The position numbers and the translations under genes are program-made. Below the pieces are notes generated by a model. That model searched no databases and was not told the origin of the DNA. It saw only the letters and a program-made list of their open reading frames with translations. DNA of 64,000 nt, taken from the NCBI RefSeq assembly GCF_009858335.1, contig NZ_VMSE01000001.1:1860001-1924000 (forward strand), given 5' to 3'. The stretch comes from Methylovorus glucosotrophus (lineage in GTDB: Bacteria > Pseudomonadota > Gammaproteobacteria > Burkholderiales > Methylophilaceae). Positions 9,243 to 18,007 of this stretch are shown piece after piece. Position 1 is the first letter of the stretch, and each line of letters begins with the position of its first letter.

Positions 9243-9644
9243 TTAGAGGGCGACAGAAGTTGCCGTAACGCGTCGGCGGGGCTTGCCTGTGGTGACGACT
9301 TGCGGCCGTGTGTTCAGTACCAGTTCGCCCGCCACGCTGACTTCCACAGCCACCTTGGAAGCCACAGCACGTGAACTCCACTGCCCCAGCACTTCCATTA
9401 CGTAGGCGCAAGGCATCGCATCGAGATCAATCAATATGCATTTTTGTTTTGCTGCCGCCTCTGGATAAATCCTTAGCAGGCGTGGATCGGTAGCCAAGCG
9501 CAGGTAGTGTGCCATCTTTTTTTGCACGGCAAACGCATCCAGTTCATCAAGACGTCTTTTTTCGTAAATACCCAAGCGAAATACATTTTCGCAGCTCATT
9601 ACAAAATCAATGACATCCTCGCGTGCAACCCCGGACTTTGACAT
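9243..9644 (-). CDS. Hypothetical protein
   Basis: 133 aa from ATG 9644, chosen because AGGGGT sits 6 nt upstream; the reading frame extends 28 codons further without an SD. There is no signal peptide or membrane helix. A helical N-terminal half (YEKRRLDELDAFAVQKKMAH) is followed by a more beta-like half and a basic tail, GKPRRRVTATS. I do not recognise the family. Confidence 0.65.
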   Translation of the reverse strand: MSKSGVAREDVIDFVMSCENVFRLGIYEKRRLDELDAFAVQKKMAHYLRLATDPRLLRIYPEAAAKQKCILIDLDAMPCAYVMEVLGQWSSRAVASKVAVEVSVAGELVLNTRPQVVTTGKPRRRVTATSVAL

Positions 9645-9921
9645 GCTAACCCCTAGTAGATATGGATAAAGTAGATGTGGATAAATCAGCCGCCCCATGG
9701 CGCGAACCATGCGCGGGACTGGTTGCATAGATTATTGCTTATGCATCGTGGCACGCATGATCGGTCAAGCCCTGATTTTGATGTCAGAAAGCACTGACAG
9801 AAGCCCGTCGCGTCAATAATTCCTACATGGAATTAAGCCATTAGCGGATGCTGACGCCAGGAGCCATACCTTACCTTGAAGGTGCACCAAGCAATAACTA
9901 CAAACTACCAAGGAGATCATC

Positions 9922-10200
9922 ATGAAACTTATTGTCAGCATGCTATGCAGTGTAATGCTGCTTGTAAGCAGCACCATTTCGTTCGCAGAATCTACACAAG
10001 GCAACTCCACTACGACGACACCACCAGAGCAAATGGAAAAGTCCCACAATACAGACCATAACGCCAAGCAGCCCTCTCAAGATGGCACATCTACCGGCAG
10101 TGGCAATGATATTCAAAAGCTGAAAAAGAAATCCGAAACAGAAAGCAAAGCCAACAAGTCGCGCGATATGCAGAAAGAAAACAGTGGCAGCAGCTATTGA
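9922..10200 (+). CDS. Small secreted hydrophilic protein
   Basis: 92 aa with a clear signal peptide (MKLIVSMLCSVMLLVSSTISFA|ES) and a mature part that is almost entirely polar: Thr/Ser/Pro-rich, then Lys/Glu-rich (DIQKLKKKSETESKANKSR). AAGGAGA precedes the ATG. It looks intrinsically disordered and periplasmic. It ends at a bidirectional terminator. No family recognised. Confidence 0.7.
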   Translation: MKLIVSMLCSVMLLVSSTISFAESTQGNSTTTTPPEQMEKSHNTDHNAKQPSQDGTSTGSGNDIQKLKKKSETESKANKSRDMQKENSGSSY

Positions 10201-10252
10201 TCGCTGCGAGTTACTGTGAGATGTGATGCGTAATTAATAAATCGCGTAAATA

Positions 10253-10280
10253 AAAAAGGCTCCACATGGGAGCCTTTTTT
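10253..10280. terminator. Bidirectional terminator
   Basis: A6, stem GGCTCC/GGAGCC, T6, between convergent genes ending at 10200 (+) and 10300 (-). Confidence 0.9.
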
Positions 10281-10299
10281 ATGTGTACTTACTGCCAGA

Positions 10300-11076
10300 T
10301 TACGCTTGCTTGTTAGCCTTGCGACGAGCACTGAAGCCAACAGCTGCAATGCCTGCCATCATCATGGCGTAGGTAGAAGGCTCTGGTACGGCCGAGATGC
10401 AGTGCAGAACGTAGTCAGACTGGTTGTTGCATTTGCCGCTACCACACAGACCTGCTACGGCGGTGAACGAAAGCGCACTTACTTGCTTGTTGCCGAATGG
10501 ATTGGCAATCGCCCACAGCGCAGCACCCTTATCCGTTGCTGGGCTCAAGTTCGTGACTGAACCTGGGCCAGTCCAGTCAGCCGTTTTGATGCCAACAGCC
10601 GTCAAGAAGTAATCTTGTTTGGTGCCATCCAGGAAAGTCGCGGTGATCTTGGCCTTTTCATTGACATCACCATACTCAGGACCATCAAACAGCAAGCCCA
10701 GCGTGATATTCGTAATGATGATGTTCTTGGTGAATGAAACATCAATGCGTTCACCAATGTCGATTTCACCTGAGGTCTTGCCGGAGATACCTACACCGGT
10801 GTAACCCGCCTGGGTTTTCTTCTCGAACTTGCCACCAACAGCAGTGAACGTGGCATCGGTATCAGGAATGAAGTTTTTGAAAGTTTGCGTGCTTTTGCCA
10901 TCCTTGAAATCCGAACCAAAAATGCTGTTATCAGGATCACATACCGCGCAACCATCGTGTGAAGTACTGTACTTGCCATCACGCTCGTTCTTGTCACCCT
11001 TGCCAGAGTTGTTAGCAGATGCATTCAGGCTGAATACAGCCAGCGCCACCATCAAGCCGATTTTGAATTTATTCAT
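10300..11076 (-). CDS. PEP-CTERM sorting-domain protein
   Basis: 258 aa. An N-terminal signal peptide ends near NASA|NNS. The C-terminus has the full PEP-CTERM signal: VPEPSTY, a hydrophobic helix and the basic tail RRKANKQA. Such proteins are exported and processed by an exosortase, usually with exopolysaccharide. The middle has a CxxCD-like pair (CAVCD), GLCGSGKC and beta-rich segments. No exosortase gene is in this window. Confidence 0.85.
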   Translation of the reverse strand: MNKFKIGLMVALAVFSLNASANNSGKGDKNERDGKYSTSHDGCAVCDPDNSIFGSDFKDGKSTQTFKNFIPDTDATFTAVGGKFEKKTQAGYTGVGISGKTSGEIDIGERIDVSFTKNIIITNITLGLLFDGPEYGDVNEKAKITATFLDGTKQDYFLTAVGIKTADWTGPGSVTNLSPATDKGAALWAIANPFGNKQVSALSFTAVAGLCGSGKCNNQSDYVLHCISAVPEPSTYAMMMAGIAAVGFSARRKANKQA

Positions 11077-11148
11077 GATTTTCGTTCCCCGTTGTTGTTG
11101 AATGATTGTTGGAAGCCATTCTAGGGAACGAGCGATAGGGCGACCATT

Positions 11149-11176
11149 GTACCGTGGTACACCTGTACTTCAGTAC
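11149..11176. repeat. Two tandem GTAC-N4-GTAC palindromes
   Basis: GTACCGTGGTAC (11149-11160) and GTACTTCAGTAC (11165-11176) are 16 bp apart, about 75-100 nt upstream of the PEP-CTERM gene. The spacing is close to one and a half helical turns. They could be an operator pair or part of a promoter. Confidence 0.4.
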
Positions 11177-11228
11177 AATACGGCCGCGTCAGCCTGACTC
11201 GTCGATACGCTCGCAAGCGAGGTATACT

Positions 11229-11756
11229 TTACTGTGCATTCTCCAGTTTCAATAGCCTGTCTTTGACGACCTGGGCAAGGTTGGCTGCAGTGCGTATGGT
11301 CGTGTTGCGATCAGTCCAGGAGCTTTCCAGCTGCGAGGATTTGGACATGAGCACTTGATGGGTTTTGATATCCACCAAGAGCAATCTCGGGTACACAAAG
11401 AGATAGGTTGGCTTCAAAGCCACACCAATCAGCAGATAATCCGCCCCACTTCCCTCTGCCAGCCTTGCTGCATTCTCGATGTTGTTATAAAGATAGGTAG
11501 CAGACTGGCTTGCCATGGCCGCCTTGATCGCCTCATTCGGCGGGACAAGGTCAATATCCTTCTCGGCAAGCTTTTCATGAAACGCTGACGACAGCAGCGC
11601 TATGCGCTCCAGCTCTTCCGGGGCATTCGGGATATCCGTCATGTCATTCAGCTGAAAATCCAGCGCCATGACCTTGGGACGAGGCTCTGCCTGGGCGCTG
11701 CTAACGGAAAGGCTGAGGCAACAGCACAAGCCGAGGACGGTGAAAAAACGCTTCAT
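11229..11756 (-). CDS. Secreted DUF2380/DUF3280-like protein
   Basis: 175 aa with a signal peptide ending near SSAQA|EPR. The mature part begins with KVMALDFQLNDMTD, then LSSAFHEKLAEKDIDLVPP, a helix, GADYLLIGVALKPTYLFVYPRLLLVDIKT and a C-terminal coil. This order resembles the periplasmic DUF2380/DUF3280 group, which has an anticodon-binding/TolB-N-like fold and unknown function. The family call is moderately certain. Confidence 0.6.
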   Translation of the reverse strand: MKRFFTVLGLCCCLSLSVSSAQAEPRPKVMALDFQLNDMTDIPNAPEELERIALLSSAFHEKLAEKDIDLVPPNEAIKAAMASQSATYLYNNIENAARLAEGSGADYLLIGVALKPTYLFVYPRLLLVDIKTHQVLMSKSSQLESSWTDRNTTIRTAANLAQVVKDRLLKLENAQ

Positions 11757-11885
11757 GTGGGAATACCTTGAGAGTCACTGCGGTGAAAAAACCAGGAAAG
11801 AGGTACTTACTCAGGTAGGACTGCACTAGAGAGTATAGGTTGCGCTAAATCGCCACCAAACTCGCTGAAAGCAATATGGAGCAGG

Positions 11886-13247
11886 TCAGATCGATGCGAG
11901 CTTCAGGCACATGCCCAGCAGGCCAGACGCCAGAATCACCGGGATAACGCCAATCTTGAACCGAAAAATGGCCAGCACCGCAGCCAGCGCTAGCAGCAAG
12001 GCAACCCAATCCACCGCGGCATCCAGCCCTTGCGGCCACATGACGTGATACGCAAAAAACACCGCCAGATTGACTATCACGCCGACCACTGCTGCCGTAA
12101 TCGCAGAGAGTGGCGCAGTAAATTTCAGTTTGCCATGGGTAGTCTCGATAAACGGCCCGCCCAGCAGAATGAATACAAAGCTCGGCAGAAAGGTAAAGAA
12201 GGTCACAATGCCCGCCGCCGCAAACGCAGAAGCCACGGTGGCGCCTGCGCCAAACACCTCGTTTACCCATCCCCCCACAAAGCCGACAAAGGTCACTACC
12301 ATGATGAGCGGCCCCGGCGTTGTCTCGCCTAATGCCAGGCCATCGATCATCTGCGGGGCGGTGAGCCAGTGATAATGCTCCACAGCGCCCTGATACACAT
12401 ATGGCAACACCGCGTAGGCACCTCCAAAGGTCAACAAAGCCGCCTTGGTAAAAAACCAGCCCATCTGCGTATACGCCCCATGCCAGCCATACGCCGCCAT
12501 CAGGCCGCCCATAGCCACTAGCCAAAGACCCAGGCCAGTCAACGCCACTCGCCATAAGCTGGCCCAGCTAAAGACAGCATGCGCTGGCGCAGGCGTATGG
12601 TCATCGATCAATGCAGGCCCCACACTTCCAGCAGCAGGGCCATGGCCCCCACCCACCTTGAAATACAGCGGAAAATATTTACCGCCCAGATAGCCGATCA
12701 GGCCAGCGGAAACAATAATCAACGGGAAAGCCAGCTTGAACACAAATATGGCCAGAAACGCCAGCACCGCAATGCTCCACAGCACGCGGTTTTTAAGCGT
12801 GCGCAGGCCTATGCGGTAGGCCGCAAACATCACTATCGCCACCACCGCGGGCTTGATTCCATACAACACCCCCGCCACAGCAGGAACAGACCCATAAGCC
12901 ATGTAGATCCAGGCCAGGCCCGTCAATATGAAAAACGATGGCAGCACAAACAAACCACCGGCGACAATTCCGCCCCAGGTACGATGCATCAACCAGCCGA
13001 TATAGGTCGCCAGCTGCTGCGCTTCCGGGCCGGGCAACACCATGCAGTAATTCAGGGCATGCAAAAAACGCTGATCAGAAATCCAGCGTTTTTTCTCCAC
13101 CAGATCGTGATGCATGATAGCAATCTGCCCTGCGGGCCCGCCAAAACTGATAAAGCCCAACTTGAGCCAATACCAGAACGCCTGCGCCAGAGAGACCGGC
13201 TGAGGGGCTGGGGTTGTGAGGTATACCGAAGTGGTTTTAGTGCTCAT
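11886..13247 (-). CDS. chrA: Chromate transporter ChrA (long-chain, two CHR domains)
   Basis: 453 aa with about 11 membrane helices. Two homologous CHR domains are visible: the first has GFISFGGPAGQIAIMH, EKKRWIS and NYCMVLPGPEAQQLATYIGW; the second has KAALLTFGGAYAVLP and IDGLALGETTPGPLIMVVTF. The family exports chromate by a proton-coupled mechanism. It stands alone without a chrB regulator. Confidence 0.9.
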   Translation of the reverse strand: MSTKTTSVYLTTPAPQPVSLAQAFWYWLKLGFISFGGPAGQIAIMHHDLVEKKRWISDQRFLHALNYCMVLPGPEAQQLATYIGWLMHRTWGGIVAGGLFVLPSFFILTGLAWIYMAYGSVPAVAGVLYGIKPAVVAIVMFAAYRIGLRTLKNRVLWSIAVLAFLAIFVFKLAFPLIIVSAGLIGYLGGKYFPLYFKVGGGHGPAAGSVGPALIDDHTPAPAHAVFSWASLWRVALTGLGLWLVAMGGLMAAYGWHGAYTQMGWFFTKAALLTFGGAYAVLPYVYQGAVEHYHWLTAPQMIDGLALGETTPGPLIMVVTFVGFVGGWVNEVFGAGATVASAFAAAGIVTFFTFLPSFVFILLGGPFIETTHGKLKFTAPLSAITAAVVGVIVNLAVFFAYHVMWPQGLDAAVDWVALLLALAAVLAIFRFKIGVIPVILASGLLGMCLKLASI

Positions 13248-13339
13248 AAGACCTCAAGCCAGAGTCGAACCTGTTTGAATGCAAGCCCACATGCGCGAGC
13301 AATTTCGTACCTTGCCAGTGAGAAATCTGGCGGCAAGCA

Positions 13340-13708
13340 TCAATCCACATTCTGCCCAATACGCCAGAGCACACCCGAGGGGTCGGTCAGGCAAAAATCC
13401 CGCATCCCCCATGTTTGCGTCTCCAAAGGCCAAATTTTAACCGCATATTTTTTCACGACACCACTATCATCAATATGGCGCCACCACGCCTCCACATCAT
13501 CCACCAGGATATGCATCATGAAATTTTCAGCAAACCCCTCCGTACAATAATCCTGCAGCAGAAAGCTCACCCCTCCAAAATGAAAATAGGCAACCCCGCC
13601 ACCTTCTGACGCCATGGTGAAGCCAATATCGGTATAAAACTGCTTGGACAAGGCAAAGTCTTTGGACGGGACGAAGGCTTTGATTTCGGTAATATGTAGG
13701 TTGGACAT
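13340..13708 (-). CDS. VOC (glyoxalase/bleomycin resistance) superfamily protein
   Basis: 122 aa with the beta-alpha-beta-beta-beta plan of a single VOC module: ITEIKAFVPSKDFALSKQFYTDIGF, VSFLLQDYC, HILVDDVEAWW, MRDFCLTDPSGVLWRIGQN. Small stand-alone VOC proteins act as metal-dependent enzymes or antibiotic-binding proteins; the ligand here is unknown. Confidence 0.8.
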   Translation of the reverse strand: MSNLHITEIKAFVPSKDFALSKQFYTDIGFTMASEGGGVAYFHFGGVSFLLQDYCTEGFAENFMMHILVDDVEAWWRHIDDSGVVKKYAVKIWPLETQTWGMRDFCLTDPSGVLWRIGQNVD

Positions 13709-13803
13709 GGTGACGCCTGAATTGCGATAGGGACAAGAATTTGAACAAGAATGAAAAATGCACCTCGCACCTTGCTCTTTTTAGGTACGAGACTGGGATG
13801 AAA

Positions 13804-14079
13804 TTATGCGAATTTATCCAGTGAGGCCATCAAGATGGATACCCCCTTTATAAACGATTTTCCACTTGCCACCAACTCTAGCATAGAAGGTTTATGCTTC
13901 ACACCAGCCAGTGCGAACTCGCATTCGTAGTCCGCCTCATCAGTTTCAGAGACATAGCACGGGAAAACATCGAGATCGCCAGTTTCCGCCTTGGGGGGAT
14001 TTTCAGCATTCTCTGGATGATTTGATCTTATAAAGTACAACAGGATCACTTTTATACATCTCGGAAAAATAGCAGGCAA
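13804..14079 (-). CDS. Hypothetical protein overlapping the glycosyltransferase 3' end
   Basis: This 91-aa frame overlaps the last 77 bp of the next gene. The overlapping N-terminal part looks artefactual, while the downstream part (GDLDVFPCYVSETDEADYECEFALAGVKH, then MLELVASGKSF) has normal coding composition. It could start at TTG or GTG inside the overlap, or be a remnant of a longer gene. No family recognised. Confidence 0.35.
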   Translation of the reverse strand: MPAIFPRCIKVILLYFIRSNHPENAENPPKAETGDLDVFPCYVSETDEADYECEFALAGVKHKPSMLELVASGKSFIKGVSILMASLDKFA

Positions 14080-15787
14080 AGTCCTCTTTCAAGGAAATGC
14101 TTTTAAATACATCCTGATTGATCATCAGGTTTTCAAATCCCATACTAACTAACTTGTCGTGCAAATCACTTGAGCTCAGGTCAACGAAATCTCTATAGCG
14201 ACCGGGTCCAAAATGATCGCCCCATGTCTGATTCTTCATGTAATAGACGGCATATTCCATACCAAACTGGTATGTATTACCTTTGGCATATTTATTCTGA
14301 AACTCAATAGCCTCATAGCCTGGTATTCTTTTATTAAGGAATTTTTCACGCACAGTTTCATTCCAGGTAACCGATTTAAGAGATGAATTTGTAGCAACTA
14401 AGCCTACAACCATAAATGCAATAAGTACCGTAGAAGAAATGGCGAGAGATAATTTCCTTACTTTTTCCGTTTCAATATAAACACCGTTATTCATTCTTTT
14501 AATTACTTCAACGAGTAAAAATTGGGAAATATAGACAACTGCTACGGCTGAGAAAACTGCCAGTAGCGGATAAAGTGGAAGCAGATATCTTGGGTAATGC
14601 GAAATAATCATCCATACTGCAACTGAATATACACAAAAAATAACCAATGATCTGATAAAACGCTCTGAATATACTTTCCCATTCAACAAGCAAAATGGGG
14701 CAGCCCACAATAACCAATGAGGCCAACCTTTTACAGTACTAAGCTCAATGAATTGTGATCTGAAATCCTCAGCATTCCAATCATAAAAACCGAATATTTT
14801 TCCGCCCATAGGGGAAAATGGATCACCGGTAATCACAAAATTTCTGAAATACCAATAAGCACAAGGAATCAGTAAAAGCAAAGTTAGCTTCAAAAACACT
14901 TCAACTTTTACCCTCTTCACTACGAGTAACACAAAGAAAATCGGCAAAAACATGAGTGCCTGGTATTTGGTCCCAGCAGCAAGTCCCATAAAAAAAGCAG
15001 CCACATAAAGCAACGCGTTATTTTTTGGATTTTCTGACCAGGAATAAAATGAAATGACAGCGGCAACGATAAATAAAGTAAGCCCCATATCAATATAGGC
15101 ATTGCCAAAATAGGACCTCGAAATTTGCAACCAAATCAATACCGATAAAACAGCAACAAAAGAATCAAAATAGCGTTTTGCCACTTGGTATATCAGAACG
15201 GCGGTTAGCCATCCTGCCAATGCATGCAACAAATGCGGAAAAATATCATCCACCAGGATCATTCCTGCGGCGTAAAGCAACTCATAGTTATATGGAAACC
15301 ATGGATACCTTATCCATTCATTCACCGTCAACTTACCAGCCATTATCCATTGCTGGGCATGAGGCAAGTGATACATCACTTCATCCCATGCTGAGGGTGA
15401 ATGCAATGGTTTTAAAAGTGTAGGTAATACACAGAGTACTAATGAAAAAATGTAAATTTTTCTGGATTTTCCAAGAGATTTACATCCCTCAAAAAAGGTC
15501 TGTCTTTGATTTTTATCTTGGAAATAAGAGAACAAGATTACCGAGGATATGACGATTCCCACAGCGATGATCATTGCGAGTGCTGTAAAATTCAAAAGTC
15601 CAAGAATTGAAATGAGCTGAATCAGGCAGATGACAGCCCCCAATCCAAGCGATATTTGAATGGGATGTCGAATACTCCCCAAGTCTCCAATAGCGGATGA
15701 TGAGCGTGCCACAAGATGCCCTATGCCCCAAAAAGACATGATGGCCACCATCAAGATAAGATAATGATAAATAAAGAATTTAAACAT
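14003..15787 (-). CDS. GT-C type membrane glycosyltransferase-like protein
   Basis: About 594 aa with ten or more membrane helices. The first periplasmic loop has HSPSAWDEVMYHLPHAQQWI, resembling the acidic donor-binding motif of GT39/GT83 (PMT, ArnT) enzymes. The C-terminal soluble part (ETVREKFLNKRIPGYEAIEF) ends in VVLYKIKSS. It would transfer a sugar from a polyprenyl carrier on the periplasmic side. Base composition is visibly more AT-rich than its neighbours, suggesting horizontal acquisition. ATG 15787 (MFKFFIYHY) is preferred to one 23 codons upstream. Confidence 0.7.
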   Translation of the reverse strand: MFKFFIYHYLILMVAIMSFWGIGHLVARSSSAIGDLGSIRHPIQISLGLGAVICLIQLISILGLLNFTALAMIIAVGIVISSVILFSYFQDKNQRQTFFEGCKSLGKSRKIYIFSLVLCVLPTLLKPLHSPSAWDEVMYHLPHAQQWIMAGKLTVNEWIRYPWFPYNYELLYAAGMILVDDIFPHLLHALAGWLTAVLIYQVAKRYFDSFVAVLSVLIWLQISRSYFGNAYIDMGLTLFIVAAVISFYSWSENPKNNALLYVAAFFMGLAAGTKYQALMFLPIFFVLLVVKRVKVEVFLKLTLLLLIPCAYWYFRNFVITGDPFSPMGGKIFGFYDWNAEDFRSQFIELSTVKGWPHWLLWAAPFCLLNGKVYSERFIRSLVIFCVYSVAVWMIISHYPRYLLPLYPLLAVFSAVAVVYISQFLLVEVIKRMNNGVYIETEKVRKLSLAISSTVLIAFMVVGLVATNSSLKSVTWNETVREKFLNKRIPGYEAIEFQNKYAKGNTYQFGMEYAVYYMKNQTWGDHFGPGRYRDFVDLSSSDLHDKLVSMGFENLMINQDVFKSISLKEDFACYFSEMYKSDPVVLYKIKSSREC

Positions 15788-15964
15788 GGGCCATGTCTTG
15801 CTGATTGTTATGGTTGGCAATATTGGGATGCATTGAAAAAGTAATCTCGGTACCAAAAATCAGAATGCCCATCAAGCAAACTCACTTCAGGTCATTTTTA
15901 TGAAACAGGCCGAGGATATCTGTTTACAAATCAAGCGAGCGTGATATTGGACACATATCAGCAA

Positions 15965-16028
15965 AGAGGTAGAGAGGTAGAGAGGTAGAGAGGTAGAGAG
16001 GTAGAGAGGTAGAGAGGTAGAGAGGTAG
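15965..16028. repeat. Octanucleotide tandem repeat (AGAGGTAG)x8
   Basis: Eight perfect head-to-tail copies of AGAGGTAG in the intergenic region left of the prophage. The 423-bp gap 15858-16280 contains no gene: it holds this repeat, attL at 16140-16155 and otherwise nothing I can identify. Confidence 0.95.
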
Positions 16029-16139
16029 AAATCTCATAGCATTGACTGCTGAATTTGATGCAAGCTGGCCTTGAAAAGCAATCCCAGCGCTTACACTTCT
16101 TACAGGCCAACCACAGACAAGGCAGGACGCAGGTGTTTG

Positions 16140-16155
16140 TGGTGCCCTCGACAGG
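16140..16155. other. attL core
   Basis: TGGTGCCCTCGACAGG, identical to 56189-56204. It is the complement of the last 16 nt of tRNA-Arg including CCA, left behind at the distal end of the prophage. Confidence 0.9.
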
Positions 16156-16280
16156 CACCAATCATGGCTTAAAATAACGGGATTCAAGCCATATAGTGTG
16201 ATTAAAACGGTTTGACCAAATTGCTATACAAAGCCTTGCGGATGGCAAATCAAAAGGTCACGCGTTCAGCAAATCGAATG

Positions 16281-16814
16281 TTACTCGCATTTATGCGTCT
16301 TGCAATATGTATCCCAAGCATGTCTCAGGGCGTCGTACTGGGCTGTTGTTTCTGTGCAGTCGTTGGCAAGTCGAGTAAATACCGGGTCTTGGTCTCCCCT
16401 GCCTTGGGTAAATACTTCGGCGGGGATGGAAACGCCGGACACTCCCCCGGCGGGAGCTGAATTGTTGGCTGGCTGCTGCATGCGGTCAGCCAGATAGCGA
16501 TAAACAACATTGGGATTGTTCGCATAATATTCTTGGGCCCTTTTGAAAGTATCGTTGTAAGCGTTGGCGAGCACGATCCTGCTTTGGGAATCCTCTGCTT
16601 TGATGGCCGCTATCTCGCCAGCTCGGTTTTGCCTGGCATTACGAATTTCGGCTTTCACCTCTGCCAGCTCTCGCACTGCCTTATCGCGCTGGTTGGTAAT
16701 CACTAAAATATAAGTAATTGCCGATGCCACAAAGACGGCCAAAGCGACGGCGCCAGCTATGGCTGTGTACGCTTTTACCTTGTCAGTGAAAAACCCGATA
16801 ACCCACTTGATCAT
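16281..16814 (-). CDS. Rz-like inner-membrane spanin
   Basis: 177 aa: one N-terminal membrane anchor (ALAVFVASAITYILVI) followed by a coiled-coil region (RDKAVRELAEVKAEIRNARQ) and a polar C-terminus. This is the plan of an i-spanin, which joins an outer-membrane partner to fuse the membranes in the last step of lysis. Its start overlaps the endolysin stop by 4 bp, and an Rz1 gene is nested inside it. Confidence 0.8.
   Translation of the reverse strand: MIKWVIGFFTDKVKAYTAIAGAVALAVFVASAITYILVITNQRDKAVRELAEVKAEIRNARQNRAGEIAAIKAEDSQSRIVLANAYNDTFKRAQEYYANNPNVVYRYLADRMQQPANNSAPAGGVSGVSIPAEVFTQGRGDQDPVFTRLANDCTETTAQYDALRHAWDTYCKTHKCE
16325..16525 (-). CDS. Rz1-like outer-membrane spanin lipoprotein (nested)
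   Basis: 66 aa read in another frame wholly inside the Rz gene. It has a short signal sequence with lipobox WLTAC, then a proline-rich mature part (QLPPGECPAFPSPPKYLPK). A proline-rich lipoprotein nested in Rz is the classic Rz1 arrangement of lambda. Confidence 0.8.
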   Translation of the reverse strand: MRTIPMLFIAIWLTACSSQPTIQLPPGECPAFPSPPKYLPKAGETKTRYLLDLPTTAQKQQPSTTP

Positions 16815-17347
16815 GCTGCTACCCCCAGCGCCTTCTTGGCGCGTGCGTAATATTTCAGCCTGTCATCGTATCCATTTAGGCCACCATTGATCCGGCGCGT
16901 GATCTTTTCAAAGTCACCGGCATCGGCCGGCGCGTTGAGCCCGCGTGACTTCCAGAACCAGCAGGCAGACCGGCATGCATCTTTCGGCTTTTCCAGTAGC
17001 TCGGGGTATTTGATCAGGGTCAGCTCGTCACCGTAGAGGGCATTGCTGCATGCCTTGTAATTGGCGCGGCCGGTGATTTGGATCAAGCCCCGGCCCTTAA
17101 AGCGTTTCCCGTCTCCTGGCTCGGTGTTGCCAAGGCTAGCGCGCCCCTCGTATGCTTCACCGCTGGCCAGCTCGCGGGTATATCTCAGTTCGCCGGACTC
17201 GTGGGCAATCTGGGCAAGGAATGCGGCCTGCTGCAGCGGGGTCTTGATGTCGAATTCCACCATGGCGGAATTGAGGGGCAGGAGGAATTCACTGAGGCGC
17301 GTGACGCCTAAGGGCATGATGCTGCGGGCTTGGTCGAAGGTGATCAT
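16811..17347 (-). CDS. Glycoside hydrolase family 19 endolysin
   Basis: 178 aa without a signal peptide. GH19 motifs are present: AFLAQIAHESGELRYTREL with the catalytic-acid Glu in HESGE, GRASLGNTEPGDGKRFKGRG, QITGRANY and a C-terminal TRRINGGLNGYDDR. It would cleave peptidoglycan glycan strands after holin-mediated release. It overlaps both neighbours by a few bases, forming a tight lysis cassette. Confidence 0.88.
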   Translation of the reverse strand: MITFDQARSIMPLGVTRLSEFLLPLNSAMVEFDIKTPLQQAAFLAQIAHESGELRYTRELASGEAYEGRASLGNTEPGDGKRFKGRGLIQITGRANYKACSNALYGDELTLIKYPELLEKPKDACRSACWFWKSRGLNAPADAGDFEKITRRINGGLNGYDDRLKYYARAKKALGVAA

Positions 17348-17625
17348 TAAAATCCCCCAAGTACCGTGGTACGTTTCGCATTTTGGAGTCGCCTATCGAA
17401 AAGCAGATACCCCGCAACACCCAGCAGAAATAGGGGGGCGCCCCAATTAAACCCAAACGCAACAGCAAAAGCCCCGGCCGCCAAAAATCCAATGCTTAAG
17501 CTAAATGCAAAAAACTTCCAGCGAGCTGGCCAGGTTTCTCTGCGCAAAAATGAAACGATGTGGACAGCCCGGACAAAAATGACGCAAGCTGCTGCAAACA
17601 ATATGAAGTCAACAGGATTAAGCAT
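17347..17625 (-). CDS. Small membrane protein, holin/antiholin candidate
   Basis: 92 aa with three predicted helices (FILFAAACVIFVRAVHIV, WKFFAFSLSIGFLAAGAFAV, APLFLLGVAGYLLF) and a basic tail. It lies directly upstream of the endolysin. Position and topology suggest a holin or its partner, but sequence alone does not prove it. Confidence 0.6.
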   Translation of the reverse strand: MLNPVDFILFAAACVIFVRAVHIVSFLRRETWPARWKFFAFSLSIGFLAAGAFAVAFGFNWGAPLFLLGVAGYLLFDRRLQNAKRTTVLGGF

Positions 17626-17998
17626 TATCGCTACCCCATTTCTTTTTAGCCCATGTGAAGCCGACAGGCCCCAGAATGGGCACGATTACCCCGATGAGTA
17701 ATGGCAAAATGAAAAATAAATTCTCTTTTGTCAGGAATACAAAGTAATGACTGATTGCATCTGCGGCCGCTGGCGAGCCATACCCAGCGATCAACATAGT
17801 CAAGAATATCCCTGCGTATGTTTTTCTCGGCTTGTCAAAAGCATCCTGCCAAGCACATACCGCAAAAGCCCCAATCAGGCCAAGTACAAAGGCTTCTGGA
17901 GCTGCTCCCAAAAACTGGCCATGCTGCAATGCAAATGACTGCCCAGCTGCATAAGCTAGACCGCCAGCAATAGCAGCATGTGAAATTGGCTCGGCCAT
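17618..17998 (-). CDS. Small membrane protein, holin candidate
   Basis: 126 aa with three to four helices (AFVLGLIGAFAVCAW, IFLTMLIAGYGSPAA, LFFILPLLIGVIVPILG) and a charged tail, WAKKKWGSDNA. It overlaps the following membrane gene by 8 bp. It is the first gene of the lysis cassette and the better holin candidate of the two. Confidence 0.6.
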   Translation of the reverse strand: MAEPISHAAIAGGLAYAAGQSFALQHGQFLGAAPEAFVLGLIGAFAVCAWQDAFDKPRKTYAGIFLTMLIAGYGSPAAADAISHYFVFLTKENLFFILPLLIGVIVPILGPVGFTWAKKKWGSDNA

Positions 17999-18007
17999 AT
18001 ACTTCCC

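Noticed and set aside
12579..13550. 323-aa plus-strand ORF rich in His, Gln and Arg
   Set aside because: Lies opposite chrA and the VOC gene and has no family-like pattern; composition is that of an antisense frame.
15965..16028. CRISPR array
   Set aside because: The units are 8 bp and contiguous, without spacers.
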